Of a stretch of 64,000 nucleotides of DNA, positions 15,244 through 24,331 are shown piece by piece (position 1 is the stretch's first letter; every line of letters begins with the position of its first letter). The position numbers were made by a program, and so were the translations under genes. The notes beneath the pieces are model-generated. The model searched no databases and was not told the DNA's origin. It saw only the letters and a list, made by a program, of their open reading frames with translations. The DNA comes from Thermanaerovibrio velox DSM 12556 (GTDB lineage: Bacteria > Synergistota > Synergistia > Synergistales > Synergistaceae), in NCBI RefSeq assembly GCF_000237825.1, contig NZ_CM001377.1, positions 1,116,001 through 1,180,000 of the forward strand. Direction: 5' to 3'.

Positions 15244-16161
15244 TCATCGCCTCATCCCAGCCAAGAGGGAAAACACCGCAAGGTCAAGCCTGGCCCAACC
15301 GGAGCCCAAGCCCATCTTCTCCATCAAGTTGACCTCTATTACATCCCGGAGGAAGCGGGCCAATACCCCCTTAGCATAGACTTGGGAGGCCTTAACCGCC
15401 ATCTTGAGCGCATAGGGCCTGGGATAAAACGCCCCTTGAACCCATCTTTCCCCAAAGCGGGCGGCGTAAAAGGCCAACCGAAACCGGTTATGAAGGGCGG
15501 TTATCACGGGGAACAGGTCGTCACGACGCTTCAGGAACTCAAGCCCCTCAATGGCCTGCGAAGGCTTCCCGAGGCAAAGGTCGTCCAGGAACGACACCAG
15601 CCGCCTCTCCCCGTCCCCCACGCAGAGCTCCGCCACGTCCTCAATCGAAACCTCCCGCCTTAACAGGGCCAACTTCCTAAGTTCCCCGCATATCTCCTCC
15701 CGGTCCTCAAAGGACTCGGATACGAACGCCAAGGCATCCCTAGATAGCAAAACCCCATCCATCCTGGCCCTATCGGAGATCCAGCGGAGCCGTTCCGCAC
15801 CGAACCTGGGGATCGGCTGGTCCAGGTACATGGATACCTTCCGGGAACCACTGGATACCAGCTCCTCAAGCCCTTTGGGGACCTGTTCGGCGGCGATCAT
15901 TATCACTGCAGGAGCTTCGGGCCCCTCCAGCATGGGCAACAAGGCCTCCGGAAAGGGGGAAAGGTCCTTCCCCACCTCCACAAGGGTAAAGGACCTCTCC
16001 GCGAAGAGCCCTCCGGAGGCGCTATCCGCCAAAATCTCCGCCCAACCCTCGTAGTTTCTGCGGATCACGTCAGCGGTGGAGAAGCCCATTTTCTTGGAAG
16101 CCGCATGGAGGAGCCCCCGCCAAGAGGAGGGCTCCCCCACCAACACGACCAAGTGGGGCAC
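15244..16161 (-). CDS. holA: DNA polymerase III delta subunit
   Basis: 305-residue clamp-loader delta subunit, which opens the beta clamp. The fold pattern of HolA is visible (VVLVGEPSSW near the start, a central DLCLGKPSQAIEGL segment, a C-terminal helical bundle), but single motifs are weak, as is normal for the family. The gene lies between leuS and rpsT; holA beside rpsT is a common order. GTG 16161 overlaps the last base of the leuS stop, so it is cotranscribed with leuS. Confidence 0.85.
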   Translation of the reverse strand: MPHLVVLVGEPSSWRGLLHAASKKMGFSTADVIRRNYEGWAEILADSASGGLFAERSFTLVEVGKDLSPFPEALLPMLEGPEAPAVIMIAAEQVPKGLEELVSSGSRKVSMYLDQPIPRFGAERLRWISDRARMDGVLLSRDALAFVSESFEDREEICGELRKLALLRREVSIEDVAELCVGDGERRLVSFLDDLCLGKPSQAIEGLEFLKRRDDLFPVITALHNRFRLAFYAARFGERWVQGAFYPRPYALKMAVKASQVYAKGVLARFLRDVIEVNLMEKMGLGSGWARLDLAVFSLLAGMRR

Positions 16162-18650
16162 TAGGGCTTCACCACCACGTTGACCAGCTTATCGGGCACC
16201 GCTATGACCTTCACTACATCCTTGCCCTCCAGCCGCTTTATCACTCGAGGATCCTCCATGACCACCTTTTGGAGCTCCTCTTTTGACAGCCCCGCCTGGA
16301 CCGTGAGCTCCTCGCGGACCTTTCCGTTTATCTGGAAGACCACTGTGACATCCTCAAGCTTAAGGCACTCCAGGTCAGGCTTCGGCCAGCTGGCCAGGGA
16401 TATCATCCCCTGATTACCCATCATCTCCCAGAGCTCCTCGCATACGTGGGGAGTGAAGGGAGCAAGGCATAGCAGCAGGGTCTCGACTCCCTCCCGCAGG
16501 ACGCTCATGGCCTCCGGGGTGCGGGACTTAAGAGCCCCCAAAGCGTTGCTCAGCTCCATGAGGCTCGCCACGGCGGTGTTGAACTGCTTCTCCTCCTCTA
16601 TATCCCTGGTAACCTTATCCACGGTCCTGTGGATCAAGCGCTTAAGGTCCCTCAACGCCTTGTCCTCTATGGAACCGATCTCCATGGGCTTAGGAGCAGA
16701 TCTAAGCGCATCCAGATTATCCTCCACGAGACGGAAGACCCTTCCAAGGAAACGATGAGCCCCCTCCACCCCCTTGTCGGACCAGTCCAAGTCTTTCTCC
16801 GGGGGAGCGGCGAAGAGGATGAAGAGCCTTGCGGTGTCCGCCCCATAACGGCTTATTATCTCGTCGGGATCCACCACGTTGCCCTTCGACTTAGACATCT
16901 TGGATCCATCCTTTATGACCATCCCCTGGGTCAAAAGGTTGGTGAAGGGTTCCCTGCAGTCAGGCGGCAGGAGCCCAAGATCTGAGCAGACCTTGGTGAA
17001 GAACCTTGCGTATATGAGGTGCAAGCATGCGTGCTCTATGCCACCTATGTATTGGTCAACCGGCATCCAGTAGGACACATCCTCCATCTTGAAGGGGGCA
17101 TCGCTGCTACAAGGTGAGGTATACCGCAGGAAATACCAAGAGGAGCATATGAAAGTATCCATGGTATCGGTCTCCCGCCTGGCGGGTCCTCCGCATGCGG
17201 GGCACTTGGTGTTAACCCAATTGGCGGCCTCCGGCAAGGGGGAACCGCCTCCCTCAAGGACCGTTACGTCCATGGGAAGGGTGACCGGCAGCTCCTCCTC
17301 CGGGACCGGGACTATCCCGCACCTATCACAATAGACCACTGGGATAGGTGCTCCCCAGTACCGTTGGCGGGATATAAGCCAATCCCGCAAACGATAGTTG
17401 ACCTCTCTGCGTCCCCATCCCTTATCCTCAAACCATTGGGCCATCCTTGATATGGCCTCCCTCGTGGGAAGGCCGTCGAACTCACCGGAGTTGCACTGGA
17501 TCCCATCGTCCTCAAAAGCCGCCTCCATGGAGTCCCCATTGGGGATCTCACCATCCGCTGGCCTTATCACGGGGATGACCTTAAGACAATACTTCCTGGC
17601 AAACTCAAAATCCCTCTGGTCGTGGGCTGGGACGCCCATGATCGCCCCGGTGCCGTAATCCATGAGAATGTAGTTGGCTATCCATATGGGTATCCTGCGG
17701 CCGTCAACGGGGTTCACGGCGAAGAATCCGGTATCAAGCCCCTCCTTCTCGGCCCCCAGGGAGCTCCTCTCTATCTCGCTCTGGCGCATCACCTTAGATG
17801 CAAAGTCCAGTATCTCCTGCCCCTTGGGGGACAGCGCCGCAAGGCGTCTTACCAAAGGGTTTTCCGCCGCCAACGCCACGAAGGTAACCCCATAGATAGT
17901 ATCTATCCGGGTGGTAAAGGCCTCTATCTCAAGGTCCGTACCTTCAACGGAGAAGCTAAGGCGAACCCCTTCGGACCTGCCTATCCAATTTCGCTGCATC
18001 ATCCGGACCCTCTCGGGCCAGCCGACGAGGGAATCAAGGCAATCCAGGAGCTCCTGAGCGTAGTCGGTTATCCTCAAGAACCACTGCTCCAGGTTCCTCT
18101 TGGTGACTGCGGTGCCACACCTCCAACAGTGGCCCCCGTCCACCACCTGCTCGTTGGCCAGGACGGTCTTACATGACTCGCACCAGTTCACCGGGGCCTC
18201 CTTACGGTAGGCCAGTCCCTTTTTAAAGAACTGAAGGAACAGCCACTGGGTCCAGCGGTAATAGTTGGGGTTGCATGTCTCCACCCGCCTCCGCCAGTCA
18301 TAGCTGCACCCCATTCGCTTCAGCTGGCTGGTCATATGCTCTATGTTCTTCCACGTCCAATCCGCAGGCTGGACACCGAACTTAAGGGCCGCGTTCTCCG
18401 CGGGCAATCCGAAGGCGTCAAACCCTATGGGATACAGCACGTTGTAACCCCTCATCCGGAGGAACCGGGCCATAAGATCCCCTATCGAGTAGTTCCTGAG
18501 GTGTCCCATGTGAAGGGCTCCGCTCGGATAGGGGAACATCTCAAGGCAGTAGAACTTCGGCTTCTCTCCGCCGGTCTCGACGTGAAAGGCTCCGCTATCC
18601 TCCCATGCCCTCTGCCACTTAGGCTCTATGCTTCCAAAATCGTAAGCCAT
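16161..18650 (-). CDS. leuS: Leucyl-tRNA synthetase
   Basis: 829-residue class I synthetase that charges tRNA-Leu. HIGH reads HMGH in YPSGALHMGHLRNY, and KMSKS is intact in GSKMSKSKGNVVDP. A CP1 editing domain with TTRIDTIYGVTF and GTGAIMGVPAHDQRDFEFA, and zinc-type cysteine pairs (WCESCKTVLA, CPACGG), are present. I chose ATG 18650 because GGAGG lies 8 bp upstream and the promoter at 18696-18724 would lie inside the longer frame starting at 18740. Confidence 0.97.
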   Translation of the reverse strand: MAYDFGSIEPKWQRAWEDSGAFHVETGGEKPKFYCLEMFPYPSGALHMGHLRNYSIGDLMARFLRMRGYNVLYPIGFDAFGLPAENAALKFGVQPADWTWKNIEHMTSQLKRMGCSYDWRRRVETCNPNYYRWTQWLFLQFFKKGLAYRKEAPVNWCESCKTVLANEQVVDGGHCWRCGTAVTKRNLEQWFLRITDYAQELLDCLDSLVGWPERVRMMQRNWIGRSEGVRLSFSVEGTDLEIEAFTTRIDTIYGVTFVALAAENPLVRRLAALSPKGQEILDFASKVMRQSEIERSSLGAEKEGLDTGFFAVNPVDGRRIPIWIANYILMDYGTGAIMGVPAHDQRDFEFARKYCLKVIPVIRPADGEIPNGDSMEAAFEDDGIQCNSGEFDGLPTREAISRMAQWFEDKGWGRREVNYRLRDWLISRQRYWGAPIPVVYCDRCGIVPVPEEELPVTLPMDVTVLEGGGSPLPEAANWVNTKCPACGGPARRETDTMDTFICSSWYFLRYTSPCSSDAPFKMEDVSYWMPVDQYIGGIEHACLHLIYARFFTKVCSDLGLLPPDCREPFTNLLTQGMVIKDGSKMSKSKGNVVDPDEIISRYGADTARLFILFAAPPEKDLDWSDKGVEGAHRFLGRVFRLVEDNLDALRSAPKPMEIGSIEDKALRDLKRLIHRTVDKVTRDIEEEKQFNTAVASLMELSNALGALKSRTPEAMSVLREGVETLLLCLAPFTPHVCEELWEMMGNQGMISLASWPKPDLECLKLEDVTVVFQINGKVREELTVQAGLSKEELQKVVMEDPRVIKRLEGKDVVKVIAVPDKLVNVVVKP

Positions 18651-18695
18651 ACCCCTCGCCTCCATGACGTAGACTTTACATTCATAATGGGCCAC

Positions 18696-18724
18696 ATTAT
18701 AACCACCAAACAGGCCTATAGCAA
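18696..18724 (-). promoter_or_regulatory. Sigma-70-type promoter of leuS
   Basis: On the minus strand TTGCTA (18724-18719), a 17-bp spacer and a perfect TATAAT (18701-18696). Transcription would start near 18689, giving a leader of about 39 nt, too short for a T-box. The -35 abuts the terminator stem upstream. Confidence 0.8.
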
Positions 18725-18748
18725 AACGGAGGGGCTTCAAGCCCCTCC
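18723..18748 (-). terminator. Intrinsic terminator between slipin and leuS
   Basis: GGAGGGGC (18728-18735) and GCCCCTCC (18741-18748) pair around a 5-nt loop. On the minus strand the stem is followed by GTTTTGC. It should end transcripts from the radA-NfeD-slipin side before leuS. Confidence 0.8.
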
Positions 18749-18774
18749 AAAATATATGCCACTGAGATTCCCAA

Positions 18775-18843
18775 GCACCATTTCTACCTATATCGCAGCT
18801 CCCAGGTGGTGCATCCAGAGGGAACTACAGCCCTGTGGTTCCC
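18775..18843 (-). other. Structured gene-free stretch after the slipin gene
   Basis: The 150 bp between slipin and the terminator hold two more inverted repeats: GGGAAC/GTTCCC (18820-18825 with 18838-18843, plus ACA/TGT inside) and GCACCA/TGGTGC (18775-18780 with 18807-18812). Read on the minus strand they would fold into successive hairpins that end at the terminator. A small RNA, a structured 3' end or an old leader of leuS are possible. I find no T-box sequence. Confidence 0.35.
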
Positions 18844-18877
18844 AATTCCTAAGGATCCTAGCCCTCTTGCCGCAACC

Positions 18878-19654
18878 TCAGGACCCCTTCTTCTCCAAGA
18901 AGGGCCGTATAAGGTCTATGGGGAGAGGGAACAGGGTGGTGGAGTTCTTCTCGCTGGCCACCTCCCGCAAGGTCTGAAGATATCTTAGCTGGAGCGTTAT
19001 TGGGGAGCTCTCCATGACCGTCGCGGCCTCTGAAAGCGCCCTGGCGGCCTGGAGTTCCCCTTCTGCGGCTATGACCTTAGCGCGGCGCTCCCTCTCCGCC
19101 TCCGCCTGTCGCGCCATGGCCCGCTTCATCCCCTCTGGCAGCTCTAGCTCCTTGACCTCAACCGCGCTGACCTTGATCCCCCAGGGGTCGGTCCTCTCGT
19201 CTATTATCTGCTGAAGCTCCATGTTTATCTTGTCCCTGGCGGAGAGCACCTCGTCCAGCTCGGACCGGCCTATAACGGACCTCAATGTGGTCTGGGAGAG
19301 CTGGCTTGTGGCCATTATGTGGTTCTCAACCTCAACGACCGAACGGGACGGATCCATCACCCTGAAGTAGACCACCGCGTTAACCTTTATGGGGACGTTG
19401 TCCTTGGTTATGACCTCCTGCACTGGGACATCCAGCGTCACCACCCTAAGGTCCACCTTGAGGACCCGGTCTATGAAGGGTATGACCACGATCAGTCCCG
19501 GCCCCTTTGCCTTTATAAGGCGGCCCAGGCGGAACACCACCGCTCGCTGATACTCCGGCACCACCTTTATCGAGGACGAAAGGATCAGCAATATGAAGAG
19601 CAATCCGAAGATGCTCCCCCCCATATCCAGTATAAACCACAGCAAATCGAACAC
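18878..19654 (-). CDS. Slipin (stomatin/SPFH family) membrane protein
   Basis: 258 residues with an N-terminal membrane hairpin or span (about 5-30) and an SPFH/band 7 domain starting [19 protein letters not shown] charged helical stretch ([19 protein letters not shown]) drives oligomerisation in this family. It forms membrane microdomain scaffolds at the inner face. GTG 19654 directly follows the NfeD stop behind AGGAGGGGG. Pairing with NfeD is the standard slipin arrangement. Confidence 0.93.
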   Translation of the reverse strand: MFDLLWFILDMGGSIFGLLFILLILSSSIKVVPEYQRAVVFRLGRLIKAKGPGLIVVIPFIDRVLKVDLRVVTLDVPVQEVITKDNVPIKVNAVVYFRVMDPSRSVVEVENHIMATSQLSQTTLRSVIGRSELDEVLSARDKINMELQQIIDERTDPWGIKVSAVEVKELELPEGMKRAMARQAEAERERRAKVIAAEGELQAARALSEAATVMESSPITLQLRYLQTLREVASEKNSTTLFPLPIDLIRPFLEKKGS

Positions 19655-19993
19655 CTAAAACCCCCTCCTTCCTTCCCCCGCCCCCGCTTCATCGATTTCA
19701 TCAACGGGGCGCACCAAAAGGACCAGGCCATCCACCCGTTCGACCATCACTGAAACCCCCTTAGGCAACTCTCCTGAAAGGGATCTAGCCTTCCAAATCT
19801 CCCCGTGACAGAACACGGTTCCGGAGGGAGACAGGTCGGTCAAAGTAACCGCTCTTGCCCCCTCCATGCCCTCAAGGCCGAAAGAAGGCTTCTGGCGGAG
19901 GGCCCTGACGGAAAGAATGGTCACCAAGACCACCGCCGCTAACAGGATTAGCCAAACTCCCAAGGGGTAATCCATCAGCCATGGACTCAACAA
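19655..19993 (-). CDS. NfeD-like short membrane protein
   Basis: About 112 residues: one or two membrane spans (PLGVWLILLAAVVLVTIL) and a C-terminal OB-fold-type NfeD domain (GMEGARAVTLTDLSPSGTVFCHGEIWKARS). It lacks the ClpP-like protease domain of long NfeD proteins. TTG 19993 has GGGGGG at suitable spacing; TTG 20014 is the alternative. It lies just before the slipin gene, its usual partner. Confidence 0.88.
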   Translation of the reverse strand: MLSPWLMDYPLGVWLILLAAVVLVTILSVRALRQKPSFGLEGMEGARAVTLTDLSPSGTVFCHGEIWKARSLSGELPKGVSVMVERVDGLVLLVRPVDEIDEAGAGEGRRGF

Positions 19994-20028
19994 GCCTATC
20001 CCCCCTAAGCACAAGCAGAAGACTGATG

Positions 20029-21399
20029 TCAGCGAAAGACCAGATCCGCCGCTTCCCTCACGTTCTTTATCGGTATGATACCACCTGAAGCGATCTCTTT
20101 AGCCCCTTTGTAACTAACGAAAAATCGGTTGCACCCAAAACGTTCGGCTTCCCGGATCCTGTTCGCCAGTCTCGGCACCGGTCTCACCTCGCCGGCGAGC
20201 CCCACCTCACCTATAAAACAGGTCTTTAGGTCAAGGGGCACATCCTTGGCGGCGCTCAAGAGGGACATGAATACCGCCAGGTCGACCGCGGGATCCTGCA
20301 GGGTAAGTCCCCCTGCCACGTTAAGGTAAACGTCGCTGGTCCTAAGGGAGATCCCGCAACGCCTATCCATTACCGCCAGCATAAGCTGAAGCCGGTTCAG
20401 CTCAACCCCCTTAGAGGCCCGCTTGGGATAGGGGAACGGGGATTGGGATACCAGGGCCTGAATCTCAGAGAGTATGGGCCTTGAACCCTCCATGGAGACC
20501 CCCATGGCAACCCCTGAGACCCCGTCCTCATCGCCCCAGAACAGGGCGCTTGGATCGAGCACGGGACGCAGGCCGGCCTCCCCCATCTCGAATATACCAA
20601 GCTCGTCGGTGCTCCCAAAGCGGTTCTTCTCCGCCCTTAGAAGCCTGTTCCTGGAGGTCCTCTCCCCAAAGAACAGGAGCACCACGTCAACCAGGTGCTC
20701 CAGCACCTTGGGCCCCGCTATAGCACCTTGCTTGGTGATGTGGCCTATCATCACTGCGGAGGCCATCGTGCGCTTGGCGAAGCCGATCACGTTCTCCGCC
20801 ACCGCTCTCACCTGGTTGGGGGAACCGGGCCAACCGGTGGCCTCCGGGTGTCTAAGGGCCTGCACGCTGTCCAACACTAAGAACTGGCATTTAAAGTCCT
20901 CCGCCGCCGCAACCGCCTTCAGGACGTCCTGACATACCAAGATCTTGAGGTTTTCCGATGCATCAAGCCCAAGCCGTCTTGCCCTCATGGCTATCTGCGA
21001 GGCGGTCTCCTCGCCGGAGACGTACATCACCCTGCCGCCGGAGGCGGCTACGGCGGCGCAGGATTGAAGGAGAAGCGTAGATTTACCAACCCCCGGCTCG
21101 CCGCCGAGCAGCACCACCCCCCCGGGAAGCCATCCGCCGCCGAGCACAAGGTCCAGGTCCTCAAGGCCGCTCGATATCCTCTCCTCTGGGACTACTTGAT
21201 CCAACGTAACCGCTTCGGGGGTGGGATCCGCCGAAGCCGCCGATGATACCGGAAGGATCTCCTCCTTCTCCATGGTACCCCAGGCACCGCAGGAGGGGCA
21301 GCGGCCCACGAGGGTGAGACTAACGAAATCACAGGAAGAACACCGGTAGCGAGATGAGATCTTGGAACTGGAAGGCTTGGATTGATTTGAAGGCATCAT
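20029..21399 (-). CDS. radA: DNA repair protein RadA/Sms
   Basis: 456-residue RecA-like ATPase that helps process recombination intermediates. An N-terminal C4 zinc finger (CSSCDF...CPSCGAWG, about 19-42) is followed by Walker A GGEPGVGKSTLL, the RadA signature KNRFGSTDELG, and a C-terminal Lon-like domain. All expected parts are present. The start overlaps the end of the PHP gene (ATGATG), so the two are cotranscribed. Confidence 0.96.
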   Translation of the reverse strand: MMPSNQSKPSSSKISSRYRCSSCDFVSLTLVGRCPSCGAWGTMEKEEILPVSSAASADPTPEAVTLDQVVPEERISSGLEDLDLVLGGGWLPGGVVLLGGEPGVGKSTLLLQSCAAVAASGGRVMYVSGEETASQIAMRARRLGLDASENLKILVCQDVLKAVAAAEDFKCQFLVLDSVQALRHPEATGWPGSPNQVRAVAENVIGFAKRTMASAVMIGHITKQGAIAGPKVLEHLVDVVLLFFGERTSRNRLLRAEKNRFGSTDELGIFEMGEAGLRPVLDPSALFWGDEDGVSGVAMGVSMEGSRPILSEIQALVSQSPFPYPKRASKGVELNRLQLMLAVMDRRCGISLRTSDVYLNVAGGLTLQDPAVDLAVFMSLLSAAKDVPLDLKTCFIGEVGLAGEVRPVPRLANRIREAERFGCNRFFVSYKGAKEIASGGIIPIKNVREAADLVFR

Positions 21400-22199
21400 T
21401 CAACCCCCGCTCCACCAATGGGGATATCAGGGGGAAAGCGCCAGGGTTCCAGGATCCCCCTGCCTCCTTCGCCGCGGAAAGCCAGTCTCAGCTCCTCGAA
21501 GGACGGCTTATCCAGCAGGAACTTGGTACACCTCTCTAAGGATATCTGAGAAAGGTTATGGGCATCGGATGATCTGATGAATGGGAACCTGCCCTCGGGC
21601 AGGGATGTCATCAAATCCGCGGCCTGCTGATCCGATGCCCTTGAGGATATCTCTATGGCATCCACGTCCAGGTCCTCCGGTATGGGCCCCAAGACAGCGG
21701 TGTAGGAGAACGAGGGCCGGTCCACGTGGGACAGGATCGAGATGCCGTTACGGGTTCTTATCTCGTGGAGAACCCTGTCCACGTCGGCGGAAATCCCCTG
21801 CACAAGGAGTTTTTCAACCTGGTCAAGTATGTTGCCATCCTTATCAACCACCAGCTGGTACCCGAAAACATCCGGATCGTTCATCACCGGTCCCAGGCGT
21901 TCAAAGAGCCAGTCCTGGAAGTCCATGGCAGCATCCACCTGGTCGAACAGGGCCACCACGTGTATGTCCTCCTCGGTCTGAACTTCGCAGCCCGGGATGA
22001 TCCAAAGGGGTGTATCTAGCGCCTCCGCGGCGTCCATAAGGCCCCTTACGTTGGCACAGCTGTTGTGGTCCGTGAGGGCAAGCCCGTCAAGCCCCACCTC
22101 CGCCGCCCTCCGGGCTATGTCCCCCAGCCCCATCTCAAGGTCGCCGCAGGGGGACAGCACGGAGTGCATGTGAAGATCCAGGTTGAAAACCCTCATCAA
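21396..22199 (-). CDS. PHP-domain phosphoesterase
   Basis: 267-residue metal-dependent phosphoesterase of the PHP superfamily. The metal motifs DLHMHSVLSPCGD, LTDHNS and SSDAHN are present, with EIS and HVDRPSF between them. Substrate unknown. The gene is embedded between DRTGG and radA genes with overlaps on both sides (4 bp each). In anaerobes this PHP gene often travels with DRTGG, RsbW-like and hydrogenase-like genes, which suggests a role in redox or nucleotide signalling, by inference. Confidence 0.9.
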   Translation of the reverse strand: MMRVFNLDLHMHSVLSPCGDLEMGLGDIARRAAEVGLDGLALTDHNSCANVRGLMDAAEALDTPLWIIPGCEVQTEEDIHVVALFDQVDAAMDFQDWLFERLGPVMNDPDVFGYQLVVDKDGNILDQVEKLLVQGISADVDRVLHEIRTRNGISILSHVDRPSFSYTAVLGPIPEDLDVDAIEISSRASDQQAADLMTSLPEGRFPFIRSSDAHNLSQISLERCTKFLLDKPSFEELRLAFRGEGGRGILEPWRFPPDIPIGGAGVE

Positions 22200-22531
22200 C
22201 CCTTAAGCCCCAAGGATCCCAGCAGGGAGCAGGCCCCGAAGGCAGACAGGGGGGTTGAGACCAGGCATATCCCCTCCTTGCCGCACCGGTCCACCAGGTC
22301 CGGTGATGGCTCCCTGCCGCAAGCCAGTATTATCATGGGCATCTCCTTCAACACCGCCACCGCCGCCACGTTAACGTGGGTTTGGATGGTCACCCAGGCG
22401 GCGGACTCTGGAGCGGTACCCATGACGTGGCTGAGGAGGTCCCCGACTATACCGTTAAGGACTTCCGCATTCTGATTTCCCTGAGAGTACACGGTGCCCA
22501 TTAGGGCATTTGCTAAATCCTTGACTTTCAA
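22196..22531 (-). CDS. DRTGG-domain protein (second copy)
   Basis: 111-residue single-domain protein. MKVKDLANALMGTVY at the start, ADLLSHVMGTAPESAAWVTIQTHVN in the middle and IILACGREPSPDLVDRCGKEGICLVSTP match the small DRTGG family, which in larger proteins is a regulatory partner of phosphotransacetylase or CBS domains. It lies between the Fe-S protein and the PHP gene, overlapping the latter by 4 bp. A ligand-sensing role is inferred. Confidence 0.8.
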   Translation of the reverse strand: MKVKDLANALMGTVYSQGNQNAEVLNGIVGDLLSHVMGTAPESAAWVTIQTHVNVAAVAVLKEMPMIILACGREPSPDLVDRCGKEGICLVSTPLSAFGACSLLGSLGLKG

Positions 22532-22538
22532 GGAGGGG

Positions 22539-23843
22539 TCAACTCCTTCCCTTCATCGTATGAGGCACGCTCTTGGAGAGCAGGACTATCCGGTTAGCCA
22601 GGTCGGATATCTCGTCCCTTAGCTTGAATATGCAGTCCGTGATCTCCCCCTCGCCCCTTACTATATCCTCCGCCATGGCGTTGCAGGAGGGTCTGCCGCA
22701 GGATCCGCAGTCTATGTGCGGGAGCTCCGCGTATATGGCCTTCATCTCCTTAAGCTTTGCCATCGCCTCGGTGAGGTTCTCCGACAGGGGTATGCGGGGA
22801 CGGGGAGGCACGGGTTTCTCAAGAGCCCATATGCCGCTTTCGTACATCGCCGCCAGCTCTTCCCTCTCGGAGGGCTCTATCTCCCATGGGGCCGGCAGGG
22901 GCTGCAGCCGGAGGCTCGCCAAAAAGCGGGACTCCGCGTTGGCGATCCCGCCTATGCACCCCAAGTCGCATATGCGGCACTCCACGAAGTCGACCCCCGC
23001 AAGCCGTCCGAGCTCAAGGTCCTGAAGAAGGTCGAGGGTGTTCCTAAGTCCCGACACCGCCAATGTCACTATGGGTTTGGGGGAGAAGGCCCTTACGTGT
23101 CTCGCCTCTCCTCCCCTTAGGGCCCATTTCAGCCACCGCTTGTTAACGGGATCCGGCAGGTTGTCCGCCACCTGAGGGCCCGCAGCCAGAAGCTGTCTCG
23201 TCACCTTTCTCACGGACACCACGTGCTGGAAGGGGCTGGAGGATCGGGACACGGGGTTCCTTACGAGGGTGATCTTGGAGGGGCATGGGGAGAGCAAGGT
23301 TATGGGGTCATCCCTGAGGGTCTCACGGCGCCAAAGATCGCCCATTATGTCAAGCGGGTTTTGGACCGGGACCAGACGGCCCAGGAGCTCCGGGAAACGA
23401 ACCTGGATGAGCCTCACCACCGACGGGCAATAGGTGGATATGAGGGGGAGCTGCTCCCTAGAGGCGGTGTCTATCGCGGCGGCCACCGCATAGGCCGCCA
23501 GATCGAAGGCCTTCGGGGCCTGGGTGGTTATCATCTCCAGTCCCCACTCCCTAAGGCATTCTATAACCATGGAGGGATGCCAATAGGCTCCGAACTGGGC
23601 GAAGAAGGTGGGATCCACCGCCAGCACTCCGGGGGTGTGGGATCTTATCAGGTCCCAATCATCCTCCTCAAGCCCAAGGGCCTTCTTGCCGCAGGTCCTC
23701 AAGCACTCCCCGCAGTCTATGCAAAGATCGGGAAGTATCCTTATGGAGCCGTCAACCACCCGGATGGCCTCGGTGGGACACGATTTAAGGCAATTGACAC
23801 AGCCCTTGCAGGCGGACTCGAATATCCTAACGCTGTGAGACAA
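22539..23843 (-). CDS. [FeFe]-hydrogenase-like Fe-S protein, HsfB/HydS-like
   Basis: 434 residues. Two ferredoxin clusters (C12, C15, C18, C22 and C41, C44, C47, C51) precede a hydrogenase-like large domain. The three H-cluster loops are altered: STYCPS for TSCCP, SPCPSK for MPC, and VECRICDLGCIGG for the third. The C-terminus has a further four-Cys Fe-S motif (DCGSCGRPSCNA...DC) and a short helical tail. It may be a sensor or electron carrier rather than a hydrogen producer. I chose TTG 23843, 8 bp after AAGGGG; GTG 23852 is the alternative. Confidence 0.82.
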   Translation of the reverse strand: MSHSVRIFESACKGCVNCLKSCPTEAIRVVDGSIRILPDLCIDCGECLRTCGKKALGLEEDDWDLIRSHTPGVLAVDPTFFAQFGAYWHPSMVIECLREWGLEMITTQAPKAFDLAAYAVAAAIDTASREQLPLISTYCPSVVRLIQVRFPELLGRLVPVQNPLDIMGDLWRRETLRDDPITLLSPCPSKITLVRNPVSRSSSPFQHVVSVRKVTRQLLAAGPQVADNLPDPVNKRWLKWALRGGEARHVRAFSPKPIVTLAVSGLRNTLDLLQDLELGRLAGVDFVECRICDLGCIGGIANAESRFLASLRLQPLPAPWEIEPSEREELAAMYESGIWALEKPVPPRPRIPLSENLTEAMAKLKEMKAIYAELPHIDCGSCGRPSCNAMAEDIVRGEGEITDCIFKLRDEISDLANRIVLLSKSVPHTMKGRS

Positions 23844-23890
23844 CAGGACCACCCCTTGACCTTTTTCTTTATTAACCTAGCCGGCAGCCC

Positions 23891-24325
23891 CTACGAACTA
23901 GGCGGAAAGACTATAACAGACTTCACTGCGGTGCCCTTCCCAACCTCGGTTTCTATGTTGAACTCATCGGAGTTCTTACGAATGTTGGGCAGTCCCATGC
24001 CGGCACCGAATCCCATCTCCCTTATGTGATCAGGGGCGGTGGACCACCCCTCTTGGAGGGCTTTCTCCACATCCGGTATGCCAGGCCCTTGGTCCACCGC
24101 CAGGATCTCCAATTTATCCGGGTATATCATGGCCTTAAGGGTCCCGCCACCGGCGTGTATGACCAAGTTCATCTCCATTTCATAGGTTACCACCGCAGCC
24201 CTCCTGCATATGGCAGAGGGAACACCCAGCATCTTCAGGGTCTCCTTTATGTTGTTGGATGCCTCACCAGCAGCCAGAAAGTCATCTCCTTCAACCTTGT
24301 ACTCCAAACTGACCGGCACATCCAC
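23891..24325 (-). CDS. RsbW-like ATP-binding protein
   Basis: 144-residue HATPase_c protein resembling anti-sigma serine kinases. It has an N box like EMEMNLVIHAGG, a G1 motif DQGPGIPD and a G2 motif GFGAGMGLPNIRKNSDEF. No cognate sigma or anti-anti-sigma gene is next to it; it lies between a DRTGG gene and the hydrogenase-like gene, an order also known from Clostridia. A regulatory kinase of that set is likely. The start codon is uncertain because no clear ribosome site is seen. Confidence 0.82.
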   Translation of the reverse strand: MDVPVSLEYKVEGDDFLAAGEASNNIKETLKMLGVPSAICRRAAVVTYEMEMNLVIHAGGGTLKAMIYPDKLEILAVDQGPGIPDVEKALQEGWSTAPDHIREMGFGAGMGLPNIRKNSDEFNIETEVGKGTAVKSVIVFPPSS

Positions 24326-24331
24326 CGCTCA

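Noticed and set aside
18651..18877. T-box leader for leuS
   Set aside because: No GGGTGGNACCGCG-like sequence, and leuS has a promoter after the terminator, leaving a leader of about 39 nt.
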